NCBI GenBank assembly: GCA_002316215.1
Contig: DCDB01000214.1
Span: forward strand, 1-9,513
DNA length: 9,513 nt
Reading direction: 5' to 3'
Source of the DNA: Lachnospiraceae bacterium UBA1066
Lineage (GTDB): Bacteria > Bacillota > Clostridia > Lachnospirales > Lachnospiraceae
The stretch's first letter is position 1. Each line of letters opens with the position of its first letter. A program made the position numbers and the translations under genes. Below, one piece after another: positions 1 to 8,007 of the stretch. The notes under the pieces were generated by a model. The model worked only from the letters and a program-made list of their open reading frames with translations. It made no database searches and was not told where the DNA came from.

Positions 1-156
1 ACGACGCAGGATATCTGATACAGCGTCGGATATCTGATTCGGTTTGATCTTGCGCAGGAAATGAAACTGCGTTAATGGCATTGCGCTTTACAAGTATTTT
101 CAAAGTGATTTTGTGCCTGCGATAGGAATGCTGCATGAAACAATGCAACATTGTAT
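1..156 (+). other. Possible 3' end of an upstream gene plus its untranslated tail
   Basis: No complete gene lies here. An open frame entering from the left edge in frame 3 ends at TGA 45-47, and an open stretch in frame 1 runs from codon 19 to TAA 73-75. Both frames read Gly-Tyr-Leu-Ile from an imperfect duplicated stretch (GGATATCTGAT at 9-19 and again at 28-38). The strong terminator just downstream shows that a + strand transcript ends here, so a gene tail is plausible, but too little sequence is present to identify a product. Confidence 0.3.
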
Positions 157-209
157 AGAGCTGCCGCTTTAAAGATTGAAAATTAATCTTTGAAGTGGCA
201 GCTCTTTTT
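157..209 (+). terminator. Strong rho-independent terminator of the upstream transcript
   Basis: A 21-nt left arm (157-177, beginning AGAGCTGCC) pairs over its whole length with the right arm (185-205, ending GGCAGCTCT). There are only two G-U wobbles and the loop is 7 nt (178-184). Five T residues at 205-209 follow directly. This is a textbook + strand intrinsic terminator. No T-run follows the hairpin on the opposite strand, so it is probably unidirectional. It separates the hsd operon from whatever lies upstream. Confidence 0.92.
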
Positions 210-242
210 ATGGTGGGTTCTGGAAATCTTAGGATATAAGCC

Positions 243-651
243 GGGATTGTCCGTAATATCAAAAGAAATTAAGATTTTATGCGTTTCCCGGAGATTCTGA
301 GGAAGTCGTCCTGGGATTACCCGTAACCCAAAAAGAAATTAAATTTTACGGGTAAAAGGAGAGCGGAAAATCGGGAGGCTAATTGGGATTACCCGTAACC
401 AAAAAAGAAATGAAGTTTTTACGGGTAGTTTGACTGGCGGAGGAAACGGCAGATCAGTCGGAATTACCCGTAATTCAGAAAAAAATTAGGTCTTTACGGG
501 TAATTTGAAAAGCGGAAAGCTGTAAAATTCGGTCGGGATTACCCGTAACCAAAAAAGAAATCATGTTTTACGGGTAATTCGAAGAGCGGAAAGCCGGAAG
601 TTCAGCTGGGATTACCCGTAATACCAGAAGAAATTAAGATTTTACGGGTAA
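243..651. repeat. Six tandem inverted-repeat (hairpin) units, period 70-75 bp
   Basis: Six related units of 43-44 bp lie at 243-286, 313-355, 385-427, 460-503, 535-577 and 608-651. Each full unit starts GGGATTACCCGTAA (GGAATT in the fourth), passes through an A-rich middle containing roughly AAAAGAAATTAAG, and ends TTTTACGGGTAA. The arms TTACCCGTAA and TTACGGGTAA are exact reverse complements in units 2, 4, 5 and 6; unit 3 differs at its last base. In unit 5 the stem extends to about 13 bp with one wobble. Unit 1 has decayed inner arms but keeps an outer CCGGGA/TCCCGG pair. Each arm is also internally symmetric (TTAC..GTAA). Unit starts are 70, 72, 75, 75 and 73 bp apart. The 29-32 bp spacers between full units are partly related, several sharing AGCGGAAA. 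I see no convincing coding frame. Function unknown; a dispersed intergenic repeat, protein-binding sites or structured RNA are all possible. Confidence 0.9.
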
Positions 652-663
652 GCAGGAGGACAA

Positions 664-831
664 GTGCTTCGGCCAACAACAATGGATAATGAGCTTCAGA
701 AAATCAAGGTACGAAAATTTGCGGAGAGTCTGCGGAACTTACATTTTATCTTGTCTTTTACTGAAAATAGAAATAGAATTAGAAAGAATTATGTTACTTT
801 TATACAAATTTTTACTTCTCGTGTATCATAA
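664..831 (+). CDS. Doubtful small ORF, 55 codons, unknown product
   Basis: A GTG at 664 lies 4 nt after a perfect AGGAGG (654-659) and opens a frame that stays open to TAA 829-831. An in-frame ATG at 682 would give 49 residues starting MDNELQKIKVRKFAES. The product would be basic, with no motif that I recognise. Against it: the spacing to the GTG is short, the second half is AT-rich non-coding-looking sequence, and the best candidate hsdM promoter lies inside it. It could be a leader peptide, a gene remnant or chance. Confidence 0.2.
   Translation: MLRPTTMDNELQKIKVRKFAESLRNLHFILSFTENRNRIRKNYVTFIQIFTSRVS
751..779 (+). promoter_or_regulatory. Candidate sigma-A promoter for the hsd operon
   Basis: TTGTCT (751-756) and TAGAAT (774-779) are separated by 17 bp in an AT-rich stretch, a good match to the TTGACA/TATAAT consensus. 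Transcription would start near 786, leaving a leader of about 80 nt before hsdM. A weaker alternative is the TATCAT at 824-829. The candidate lies downstream of the hairpin array, so the array would not be in this transcript. Confidence 0.45.
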
Positions 832-864
832 GATTTTCAAAAAAGGCAGATCAGGAGAACCGCG

Positions 865-3423
865 ATGAATAAACAGCAGCTGGCCGCAAAGATATGGGCT
901 TCGGCTAATAAGATGCGTTCGAAAATTGAAGCTAATGAATATAAGGATTACATACTTGGCTTCATTTTTTATAAATTTCTTTCAGAAAAAGAGGAGGAAT
1001 ATCTCAGAAACAATGCCTGGGGAGAGGAGGACATCCAGAGCCTCACCGAAGAAGATGAACGTTCGGTAAGAGACTGCCAGAACAATATCGGCTACTTTAT
1101 AGAATACAAAAATTTATTTTCCACTTGGATAAAGCCGGACAGTGAATTTGATGTCTCAAATGTTCGGGATGCCCTGTCTGCCTTCGAACGCCTGCTGAGC
1201 AATTCCCACAAAAAAGTATTTCATAAGGTATTCGAGACGCTGAACACCGGGCTAGGAAAATTAGGAGATACGTCGAAAAGCCAGACGAAATCAATACAGG
1301 ATCTGCTGTATCTCATCAAGGATATCCCGATGGACGGCAAGCAGGATTATGATGTATTGGGTTTCATCTATGAATATCTGATCAGCAATTTCGCGGCGAA
1401 TGCCGGAAAGAAAGCAGGTGAATTCTACACGCCGCACGAGGTATCGCTGCTCATGGCGGAGATTGTCGCCTATCACCTGAGAAATAAAGAACACATTGAC
1501 ATTTATGATCCGACTTCCGGTTCCGGCTCACTTTTGATTAATATCGGCAAGACAGCCAAGAGGTATATCGGAAGCGGTGACAATATTAAATATTATGCTC
1601 AGGAACTGAAAGAAAACACCTATAACTTAACCAGGATGAATCTTGTGATGCGGGGCATACGGCCGGATGATATTTTCCCGAGAAATGCAGACACGCTCGA
1701 AGATGACTGGCCGTATTTTGACGAAGAAGATAAAATTAATACCTACCATGTCCTGCGCGTTGATGCGGTCGTATCGAATCCACCGTATTCCCAGCAGTGG
1801 AACCCTGCAGGCAAAGAAAATAATCCACGATTTAAAGAGTATGGACTGGCCCCGAAGAGTAAAGCGGACTATGCCTTTTTGCTTCATGATCTCTATCATG
1901 TTGCAGACGGCGGAATTATGGCTATTGTTCTGCCTCACGGCGTTCTGTTCCGCGGCGGAGAGGAGGGTGAAATCCGTCGGAATCTGATTGAGAAGAATAA
2001 AATTGATGCGATTATCGGCCTTCCGCCGAACATCTTCTTCGGCACAGGAATACCGACAATCATTATGATCCTTCAGCCCAAACGCGAGAATAACGACGTG
2101 CTGTTTATTGATGCATCGAAGGGTTTTGTGAAGGAAGGAAAGAATAATAAGCTTCGGAGCAGCGATATTAAAAGAATTAAAGATACCTATATCGTACGAA
2201 GAGATGTTGAACATTTTGCAAAGAAAGTAAGCCGGAATACCATCAGGGAGAACGATTACAACCTGAATATACAAAGATATGTCGATTCTTCAGAAAAGGC
2301 CGAATCCTGGGATATTTATGCATCCATGTTCGGCGGTATCCCGGAAAATGAAATTAACGATTATTCCGCAGAGTGGAAGGCATTCCCTGGCCTTAAGGAT
2401 GCGCTTTTTATCGAACAGACGGAAGGCTATTTCAGACTGAGGGAAGATGATGTAAAGTCAGTTATCCGTAAATCACCGGAAGTGCAGAACTTTCTTCAGG
2501 AATACCGGGAAATGTTTGCCTCCTTTGACCGGGAGATGTATGAAGCATTGATTGAAAATGCAGAAACCGTTGATATTACGAAGAAGGAATCGGAGATATG
2601 CGTAGGAATTGAGATGCATCTGGCGCTCGTGCCATTGCTGGACAGCTACGAGGCATACCAGATCCTGGATGACGCCTGGACAAAAACGATATCCGCGGAT
2701 CTTGAAATAATACAGACAGAGGGATTCCGGGCGGTAAAGCAGGTCGATCCCAATATGGTCATTAAAAAGAAAAAGAATGTCGAAGAAGAGGTGCAGGATG
2801 GCTGGAAAGGACATATCCTGCCGTTCGAGCTTGTTCAGAAAGTATATTTTAAATCCGAGACAGAAGCAATAGAAAATGATAAAAACCGTGTGTCGGAAAT
2901 TGAAAGCGAATTGCAGGAGGCCATGGATTCTCTTTCTGAAAAAGAAAAGGATTCCAGTATCACGAATGAAGAGGGCGATAAATTCATTGAAGCAGAACTG
3001 AAAAAGGCTGTCAAAGAACAAGATGGCGAAAGCGAATCTCATGCCATTATTAAGCGGGTATTGGATCTGATGTTTGAGTCAGCTGCCTGTAAAAAAAGAA
3101 TCAAAGATAATTCGGCCGAGCTTCATTTGAAGACGAAGAATAAAATCGAAACACTTTCAGACAGCGAGGCGAAAGAACTTCTCAGAAAGAAATGGATAGA
3201 ACCATTATCTGCGGAAATTAATAAATTTCCGGAAACTTACATCGATACCTTTGTAAAAAAGATAGAGGCTTTGGCGAACAAATATGCCGATACATTTGCA
3301 GATGTTGAAAATGAAATAAAAGAAACGGAGAACGAGCTTGCTGCCATGCTTGATGAACTTACCGGTTCGGAAAAAGATATAGAGGGCTTGAAAGAATTCA
3401 AAAAAATCCTGAAGGGATGCTGA
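865..3423 (+). CDS. hsdM: Type I RM system, DNA adenine methyltransferase subunit HsdM, C-terminally extended
   Basis: This is the modification subunit, which transfers a methyl group from S-adenosylmethionine to adenine N6 in the target site when assembled with HsdS. The N-terminus (about 5-150) looks like the HsdM helical domain, with the YKDYILGFIFYKFLSE stretch typical of the family. The catalytic domain follows: GEFYTP at 185-190, the cofactor-binding motif DPTSGSGSLL at 215-224, and the catalytic NPPY at 305-308. A conserved GLPPNIFFGTGIPT stretch begins at 385. Residues from about 460 to 852 form a long charged extension with probable coiled coils near 664-700 and 805-845. EcoR124I-type HsdM is about 520 residues, so this protein is much longer than usual; no frameshift or fusion joint is visible. 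The start is set by AGGAG at 853-857, 7 nt before the ATG. The gene is first in the operon, and its stop codon is 2 nt from the preferred hsdS start. Confidence 0.96.
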   Translation: MNKQQLAAKIWASANKMRSKIEANEYKDYILGFIFYKFLSEKEEEYLRNNAWGEEDIQSLTEEDERSVRDCQNNIGYFIEYKNLFSTWIKPDSEFDVSNVRDALSAFERLLSNSHKKVFHKVFETLNTGLGKLGDTSKSQTKSIQDLLYLIKDIPMDGKQDYDVLGFIYEYLISNFAANAGKKAGEFYTPHEVSLLMAEIVAYHLRNKEHIDIYDPTSGSGSLLINIGKTAKRYIGSGDNIKYYAQELKENTYNLTRMNLVMRGIRPDDIFPRNADTLEDDWPYFDEEDKINTYHVLRVDAVVSNPPYSQQWNPAGKENNPRFKEYGLAPKSKADYAFLLHDLYHVADGGIMAIVLPHGVLFRGGEEGEIRRNLIEKNKIDAIIGLPPNIFFGTGIPTIIMILQPKRENNDVLFIDASKGFVKEGKNNKLRSSDIKRIKDTYIVRRDVEHFAKKVSRNTIRENDYNLNIQRYVDSSEKAESWDIYASMFGGIPENEINDYSAEWKAFPGLKDALFIEQTEGYFRLREDDVKSVIRKSPEVQNFLQEYREMFASFDREMYEALIENAETVDITKKESEICVGIEMHLALVPLLDSYEAYQILDDAWTKTISADLEIIQTEGFRAVKQVDPNMVIKKKKNVEEEVQDGWKGHILPFELVQKVYFKSETEAIENDKNRVSEIESELQEAMDSLSEKEKDSSITNEEGDKFIEAELKKAVKEQDGESESHAIIKRVLDLMFESAACKKRIKDNSAELHLKTKNKIETLSDSEAKELLRKKWIEPLSAEINKFPETYIDTFVKKIEALANKYADTFADVENEIKETENELAAMLDELTGSEKDIEGLKEFKKILKGC

Positions 3424-3425
3424 CC

Positions 3426-4694
3426 ATGAAGGAAAAAAGAAGACCGGAAGTACGATTTAGAAAATTTAGTGATGATTGGGAACAGCGTAAGTTAGGGGAA
3501 ATTGCAGAAGTAGTGGGTGGAGGGACTCCCAGCACAGGAAATCCAGAGTATTGGGACGGAAATATTGATTGGTATGCCCCGGCTGAAATTGCAGATCAAA
3601 TCTATGTGAAATCAAGTCTCAGAAGAATCACTGAGCAAGGTTATAACAACAGTTCAGCGAAGATGCTTCCTGCCGGAACAGTATTATTTACATCCCGTGC
3701 AGGAATAGGCAAAACAGCCATTTTAGAGAGAAAAGGCTGCACAAATCAGGGCTTTCAATCTATCGTTCCGCACAAAGGTGAACTTGATTCTTACTTTATT
3801 TTCTCCCGCACTGAGGAGCTGAAGAGATACGGAGAAACGACTGGAGCCGGATCAACTTTTGTCGAAGTTTCTGGTAAGCAGATGGCCAATATGGAGTTAA
3901 TGATGCCCAAAACGATGGAAGAGCAGACGTCGATTGGCTCCTTTTTCCGCAACCTCGACAACCTTATCACTCTTCATCAGCGTCAGTACATCAAATTAGT
4001 AAATATTAAAAAATCTATGCTTGAAAATATGTTTACGCAAAAAGACTCACCGTTTCCCAAGGTGAGATTTTCAGGTTTCGCTAGCGCTTGGGAACAGCGT
4101 AAGTTGAGTGAAGTGCTCATCAGTCTCCAGAATAATACCCTGTCAAGAGACGAACTTTCCACTGAGGGCGGCGTGGCTTTCAATGTTCACTACGGCGATG
4201 TTCTTATTAAGTTTGGTGAGTACCTTGATATTAAAAAAGAGGTTCTCCCAATGATAATGGACAACTCATTTTTAACAAAGTATAAGACTTCGTTTTTGCA
4301 GAATGGAGATGTTATTGTCGCAGATACAGCGGAAGATGAAACTGTGGGAAAATGCAGTGAAATATCGGGATTGACTAATGAAACAGTTATTTCAGGACTG
4401 CATACAATTCCATATCGTCCACTTGTGAAATTTGCATCTGGCTATCTTGGATATTATATGAATTCAACTTCATATCATCATCAGCTGTTTCCCTTAATGC
4501 AAGGAATAAAAGTGACTTCTGTTTCGAAGTCAGCTATGCAAGATACAATCATTTGCTATCCAAAGTCAGAGGCCGAACAGGCTGATATTAGTGCTTGTTT
4601 TCATGCCATTGACAACCTTATCACTCTTCATCAGCGCCAGTATGATAAGCTTGTCCAAATTAAAAAATCTATGCTGGAGAAAATGTTTGTTTGA
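3426..4694 (+). CDS. hsdS: Type I RM system, DNA specificity subunit HsdS
   Basis: HsdS chooses the DNA sequence that the HsdM/HsdR complex methylates or cuts. The 422 residues show the usual two-half design. Target-recognition domain 1 (about 18-170) starts WEQRKL and contains GGGTPSTGNPEYW. A conserved helical linker follows (DNLITLHQRQ at 178-187, then KKSMLENMF). Domain 2 (about 222-390) again starts WEQRKL, and a second linker starts at 396. The target should therefore be bipartite; its sequence cannot be read from the protein. An ATG at 3417 overlaps the hsdM stop but directly abuts its ribosome binding site. The ATG at 3426 lies 9 nt after GAAGGG (3411-3416) and is preferred. Domain 2 looks more AT-rich than domain 1 by eye, as expected if recognition domains are exchanged between alleles. 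Both halves look intact. Confidence 0.95.
   Translation: MKEKRRPEVRFRKFSDDWEQRKLGEIAEVVGGGTPSTGNPEYWDGNIDWYAPAEIADQIYVKSSLRRITEQGYNNSSAKMLPAGTVLFTSRAGIGKTAILERKGCTNQGFQSIVPHKGELDSYFIFSRTEELKRYGETTGAGSTFVEVSGKQMANMELMMPKTMEEQTSIGSFFRNLDNLITLHQRQYIKLVNIKKSMLENMFTQKDSPFPKVRFSGFASAWEQRKLSEVLISLQNNTLSRDELSTEGGVAFNVHYGDVLIKFGEYLDIKKEVLPMIMDNSFLTKYKTSFLQNGDVIVADTAEDETVGKCSEISGLTNETVISGLHTIPYRPLVKFASGYLGYYMNSTSYHHQLFPLMQGIKVTSVSKSAMQDTIICYPKSEAEQADISACFHAIDNLITLHQRQYDKLVQIKKSMLEKMFV
3957..4034 (+). repeat. hsdS internal direct repeat, copy 1 (central linker)
   Basis: This 78-nt segment encodes the conserved linker after the first recognition domain. It matches 4611-4688 at 64 of 78 positions by my count, and the first 26 are identical. 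A second, shorter pair, 18 identical bases, marks the start of each recognition domain (3476-3493 and 4088-4105). The repeats reflect the duplicated architecture of HsdS and offer homology for swapping domains. Confidence 0.9.
4611..4688 (+). repeat. hsdS internal direct repeat, copy 2 (C-terminal linker)
   Basis: This is the partner of 3957-4034 and encodes the terminal DNLITLHQRQ...KKSMLEKMF segment that ends the protein. It is a helical element that packs against the central linker in type I specificity subunits. Differences from copy 1 are mostly synonymous apart from a few residues in the middle. Confidence 0.9.
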
Positions 4695-4714
4695 TTTTTA
4701 TGGGGGAATAAAGG

Positions 4715-7700
4715 ATGGTTTTTACTGAAGAACTGCAATTTGAAACGGCACTGATCAGTGAACTGTGTGAACACGGCTGGAGCAGAGATATAATTAAGAA
4801 TCCGACTGAGAAAGATCTGATAAAGAACTGGTCGAAGATTCTGTTTAATAATAACCGGGGAATCGATCGACTGGGAGAGTATCCGTTGACCGATACGGAA
4901 ATGAATCAGATTATGGAACAGATTAATACTTTGCGGACGCCTCTTCACATCAACAGCTTTATCAATGGAAGAACTGTATCCATCAAAAGAGATAATCCGG
5001 ACGATCAGTTTCATCTGGGAAAAGAGATCAGCCTGAAAATCTATGATCGAAATGAGATTGCCGGCGGTGACAGTACTTATCAGATTGCGGAACAGCCAAA
5101 ATTTCAAACACGGTCTCCGCTGATGAATAATCGCCGCGGTGATCTTATGCTTCTTATTAACGGAATGCCTGTTTTTCACATTGAACTGAAGAAAAACGGT
5201 ATTCCGGTGAGCCAGGCCTGCAATCAGATTGAGAAGTATGCCCATGAAGGGGTGTTTGCCGGCATCTTTTCTATGGTTCAGGTATTCGTGGCGATGACAC
5301 CCGATGAAACCTTATATTTTGCAAATCCCGGGCCGGATGGAAAGTTCAATCGCGACTTCTTTTTCCATTGGGCCGATTTTAATAATATGCCGATTAATGC
5401 GTGGGACGAAATTGCTAAAACGCTTCTTTTTATTCCGCTGGCTCATGAGATCATCGGCTTTTATACCGTTGCAGACAAAACAGACGGTGTACTTAAAGTC
5501 ATGCGCAGCTATCAGTATAATGCGGCCAATAGAATATCCGATAAGGTGAGGGAGACAGACTGGAGCGATAAGAACCTTTTGGGCGGATATATATGGCATA
5601 CGACGGGCTCTGGAAAAACAATGACCAGCTTTAAATCTGCCCAGCTGATCGCAGACACCAATGATGCGGATAAAGTCATTTTCCTGATGGATCGCATCGA
5701 ACTCGGCACGCAGTCGCTGGATGATTACCAGAATTTTGCCGATGATCCGGGCGATGTACAGGGTACAGACAATACGGATATGCTGATTACGAAGCTGAAA
5801 AGCGAGAACAAGCCGGACACCTTAATCGTTACTTCTATACAGAAAATGAGCCGCATCAAGGAGAAGAAAGATGTAAATATCAGAGATATTGAAATAATCC
5901 GCCAGAAGCGTCTTGTTTTCATAGTAGATGAAGCGCATCGTTCAACCTTCGGTGATATGCTTAAGGATATTAAGCATACTTTTCCGCATGCTATTTTCTT
6001 CGGATTTACGGGTACTCCGATTTTTGAAATCAACTGTAAGAAGCTGAGCACTACCGCAACTGTATTCGGAAATGAACTTCACCGTTACACAATTGCGGAT
6101 GGTATTCGGGATAAAAATGTGCTGGGATTTGATCCCTGCATAGCTCGTACTTATGACAGCCGGGATTTACGTCTGGCTGTGGCTTTGGATAAAGCAAAGG
6201 CATCAACGGTTAAAGAGGCTGTAAACAATCCTAAAAAAGCTAAAGTCTATTATCATTATATGGACAGCAGTCAGGTAAAAATGGCCGGATATGAAACGGA
6301 TACCGGCGATTACATAAAGGGTATAGAAGATGAACTTCCTAACAGCCAATATGACCGTGATGAACACCGGGAGATGGTTGTGAAGGATATTACAGATAAC
6401 TGGCTGACGCTGAGCCGTAACGGAAAATTTCATGCGCTGTTTGCAACCAACAGAATCCGGGAGGGGCTCATTTACTATCGGATGCTGAAAAAAAAGGCAC
6501 CAAACTTACGCGTAACCGGCCTCTTTGATCCTACAATTGATAATAAAGGCGGTAATGACTATAAGGAAAGCGGACTTTTGGAGATAATTGATGATTATAA
6601 TAAAATGTTTCATCAGAATTACTCTCTCAAAATTGCCGGTGCTTTCAAAAAGGACGTAGCCCTGAGGCTGGCACATAAGGATCCTTATCTTTATATCGAA
6701 TCTCAACCGGAACAGGAAATCAATATCCTGATCGTCGTTAATCAGATGCTGACCGGTTTTGATTCAAAATGGATCAATACATTATATATCGATAAAGTTT
6801 TAGAATATGAAAATATCATTCAGGCCTTTTCGAGGACAAACCGGCTTTTCGGCCCGGATAAGCCGTTCGGCGCCATCCGGTATTTCAGGAAACCATTTAC
6901 CATGCAAAGAAACGTTGACATGGCGATCAAGGAGTATTCCGGAGACAGACCGCTTGGTTTGTTCGTTGAAAAACTGGAAAAGAACCTGAACTGGCTGAAC
7001 CTCATTTTCCAGGAAATTCAAGATATTTTCGTTCAGGCTGGAATACCAGATTTTGACAAACTGCCTTCGGAAAGAGCTGATAAGGGAAATTTTGCAAAAA
7101 AGTTCAGCGATTTTAATGAACATCTCGAAGCGGCAAAAGTGCAGGGCTTCGTGTGGGAAAAATCTAGGTATGAATTTTCCCATGACGACGGATCGAAGAC
7201 AGAAGTGGAAATGATATTTGATGAAAATACTTATGATACTTTGCTGCAAAGGTACAAAGAATTATTCAGCGGCAGCGGTGGAGGTACGGAGGACGTTCCC
7301 TATGAAATAAATGGAAATCTCACGGAAATCGATACCGGACAGATAGATGCCGAATATATGGACGGTAAATTTAAGAAGTATATGAAGGCTCTTGGCCAGG
7401 AAGAAATTACTCCGGAAGAACTCCAAAAAATGCTGGCCGATCTTCATAAGGCGTTTGCCACATTGACGCAGGACGAACAAAAATATGCCAATATATTTCT
7501 TCATGATGTGGAGAGCGGAGATGTCGTAATTGAAGAGGGAAAAACATTTCGTGATTACGTATCTGAATATCAGCTTCATGCAAAGAACCTGCAGATCCAT
7601 CAGTTGGCAGAAGCCATCGGAGTTGATGAAAAGTTTTTGAAAAAGTTCATGTCCTCCGTCGTGACTGAAGATAACATCAACGAATACGGCAGATTCGACG

Positions 7701-7843
7701 ACCTGAAAGAAACCGTAGATAAGAACAAAGCCAAGGCATACTTTGAAGAGAAAGAAAAAACAACAATCAAAATGTTCAGGGTAAACCAAATGGTTGATGA
7801 CCTGCTGAGGAGATTCGTTATTTCAGGGGGAGCTGATTTCTGA
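4715..7843 (+). CDS. hsdR: Type I RM system, restriction/translocase subunit HsdR
   Basis: HsdR provides ATP-driven DNA translocation and cleavage when the complex meets an unmethylated target. The 1042 residues match the usual length of the EcoR124I (type IC) group, about 1040. The N-terminal nuclease has PD-(D/E)xK residues D143, E157 and K159 (RRGD...IELK), followed by QIEKY at 171-175. The superfamily 2 helicase motor follows: Walker A TTGSGKT at 296-302, the DEAH box at 405-408, GFTGTP at 430-435, a second-domain motif MLTGFD at 678-683, and QAFSRTNR at 703-710. The remaining roughly 330 residues look helical and probably contact the methyltransferase core. All catalytic motifs are present, so the enzyme should be active. 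The start lies 20 nt after hsdS, with GGGGGA at 4702-4707 as ribosome binding site. Co-transcription with hsdMS is very likely. Confidence 0.97.
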   Translation: MVFTEELQFETALISELCEHGWSRDIIKNPTEKDLIKNWSKILFNNNRGIDRLGEYPLTDTEMNQIMEQINTLRTPLHINSFINGRTVSIKRDNPDDQFHLGKEISLKIYDRNEIAGGDSTYQIAEQPKFQTRSPLMNNRRGDLMLLINGMPVFHIELKKNGIPVSQACNQIEKYAHEGVFAGIFSMVQVFVAMTPDETLYFANPGPDGKFNRDFFFHWADFNNMPINAWDEIAKTLLFIPLAHEIIGFYTVADKTDGVLKVMRSYQYNAANRISDKVRETDWSDKNLLGGYIWHTTGSGKTMTSFKSAQLIADTNDADKVIFLMDRIELGTQSLDDYQNFADDPGDVQGTDNTDMLITKLKSENKPDTLIVTSIQKMSRIKEKKDVNIRDIEIIRQKRLVFIVDEAHRSTFGDMLKDIKHTFPHAIFFGFTGTPIFEINCKKLSTTATVFGNELHRYTIADGIRDKNVLGFDPCIARTYDSRDLRLAVALDKAKASTVKEAVNNPKKAKVYYHYMDSSQVKMAGYETDTGDYIKGIEDELPNSQYDRDEHREMVVKDITDNWLTLSRNGKFHALFATNRIREGLIYYRMLKKKAPNLRVTGLFDPTIDNKGGNDYKESGLLEIIDDYNKMFHQNYSLKIAGAFKKDVALRLAHKDPYLYIESQPEQEINILIVVNQMLTGFDSKWINTLYIDKVLEYENIIQAFSRTNRLFGPDKPFGAIRYFRKPFTMQRNVDMAIKEYSGDRPLGLFVEKLEKNLNWLNLIFQEIQDIFVQAGIPDFDKLPSERADKGNFAKKFSDFNEHLEAAKVQGFVWEKSRYEFSHDDGSKTEVEMIFDENTYDTLLQRYKELFSGSGGGTEDVPYEINGNLTEIDTGQIDAEYMDGKFKKYMKALGQEEITPEELQKMLADLHKAFATLTQDEQKYANIFLHDVESGDVVIEEGKTFRDYVSEYQLHAKNLQIHQLAEAIGVDEKFLKKFMSSVVTEDNINEYGRFDDLKETVDKNKAKAYFEEKEKTTIKMFRVNQMVDDLLRRFVISGGADF

Positions 7844-7850
7844 GGATATA

Positions 7851-7946
7851 ATGATGTTTATGAATGCACAATATTATACGAAAAAATATGGAGAAAAAGA
7901 ATTCGAATTTAATTTTAAACCTTTAATTTCAAGTATCAAAATATAA
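7851..7946 (+). CDS. Doubtful mini-ORF after hsdR, 31 codons
   Basis: An ATG 7 nt after the hsdR stop opens a 31-codon frame ending TAA 7944-7946, with AGGA (7843-7846) 4 nt upstream. The predicted peptide is rich in Lys, Glu and Phe (it includes KKYGEKEFEFNFKP). The frame is short and AT-rich and could be chance or a gene remnant. I recognise no family. Confidence 0.15.
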   Translation: MMFMNAQYYTKKYGEKEFEFNFKPLISSIKI

Positions 7947-8007
7947 TAAAAAATGAATGAGGCACAATTGCTTGATATCAAAAAGTATATAAAGGAGTTA
8001 GATCATA

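Noticed and set aside
243..651. CRISPR array
   Set aside because: Repeats and regular spacing suggest it, but the spacers are related to one another, the units vary in length and sequence, and no cas genes are present.
1627..2274. Long minus-strand open frame (215 codons) opposite hsdM
   Set aside because: It lies entirely within hsdM, whose catalytic motifs are clear, and its translation has no recognisable domain. It is a shadow frame.
3417..3425. hsdS start at ATG 3417
   Set aside because: It directly abuts its only ribosome binding site (GAAGGG, 3411-3416), leaving no spacing. The ATG at 3426 has a 9-nt spacing and is preferred.
7972..7981. TTGATATCAA palindrome as an operator before the HEPN-like gene
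   Set aside because: A single 10-bp palindrome in AT-rich sequence is easily chance, and no regulator gene or well-placed promoter is seen.
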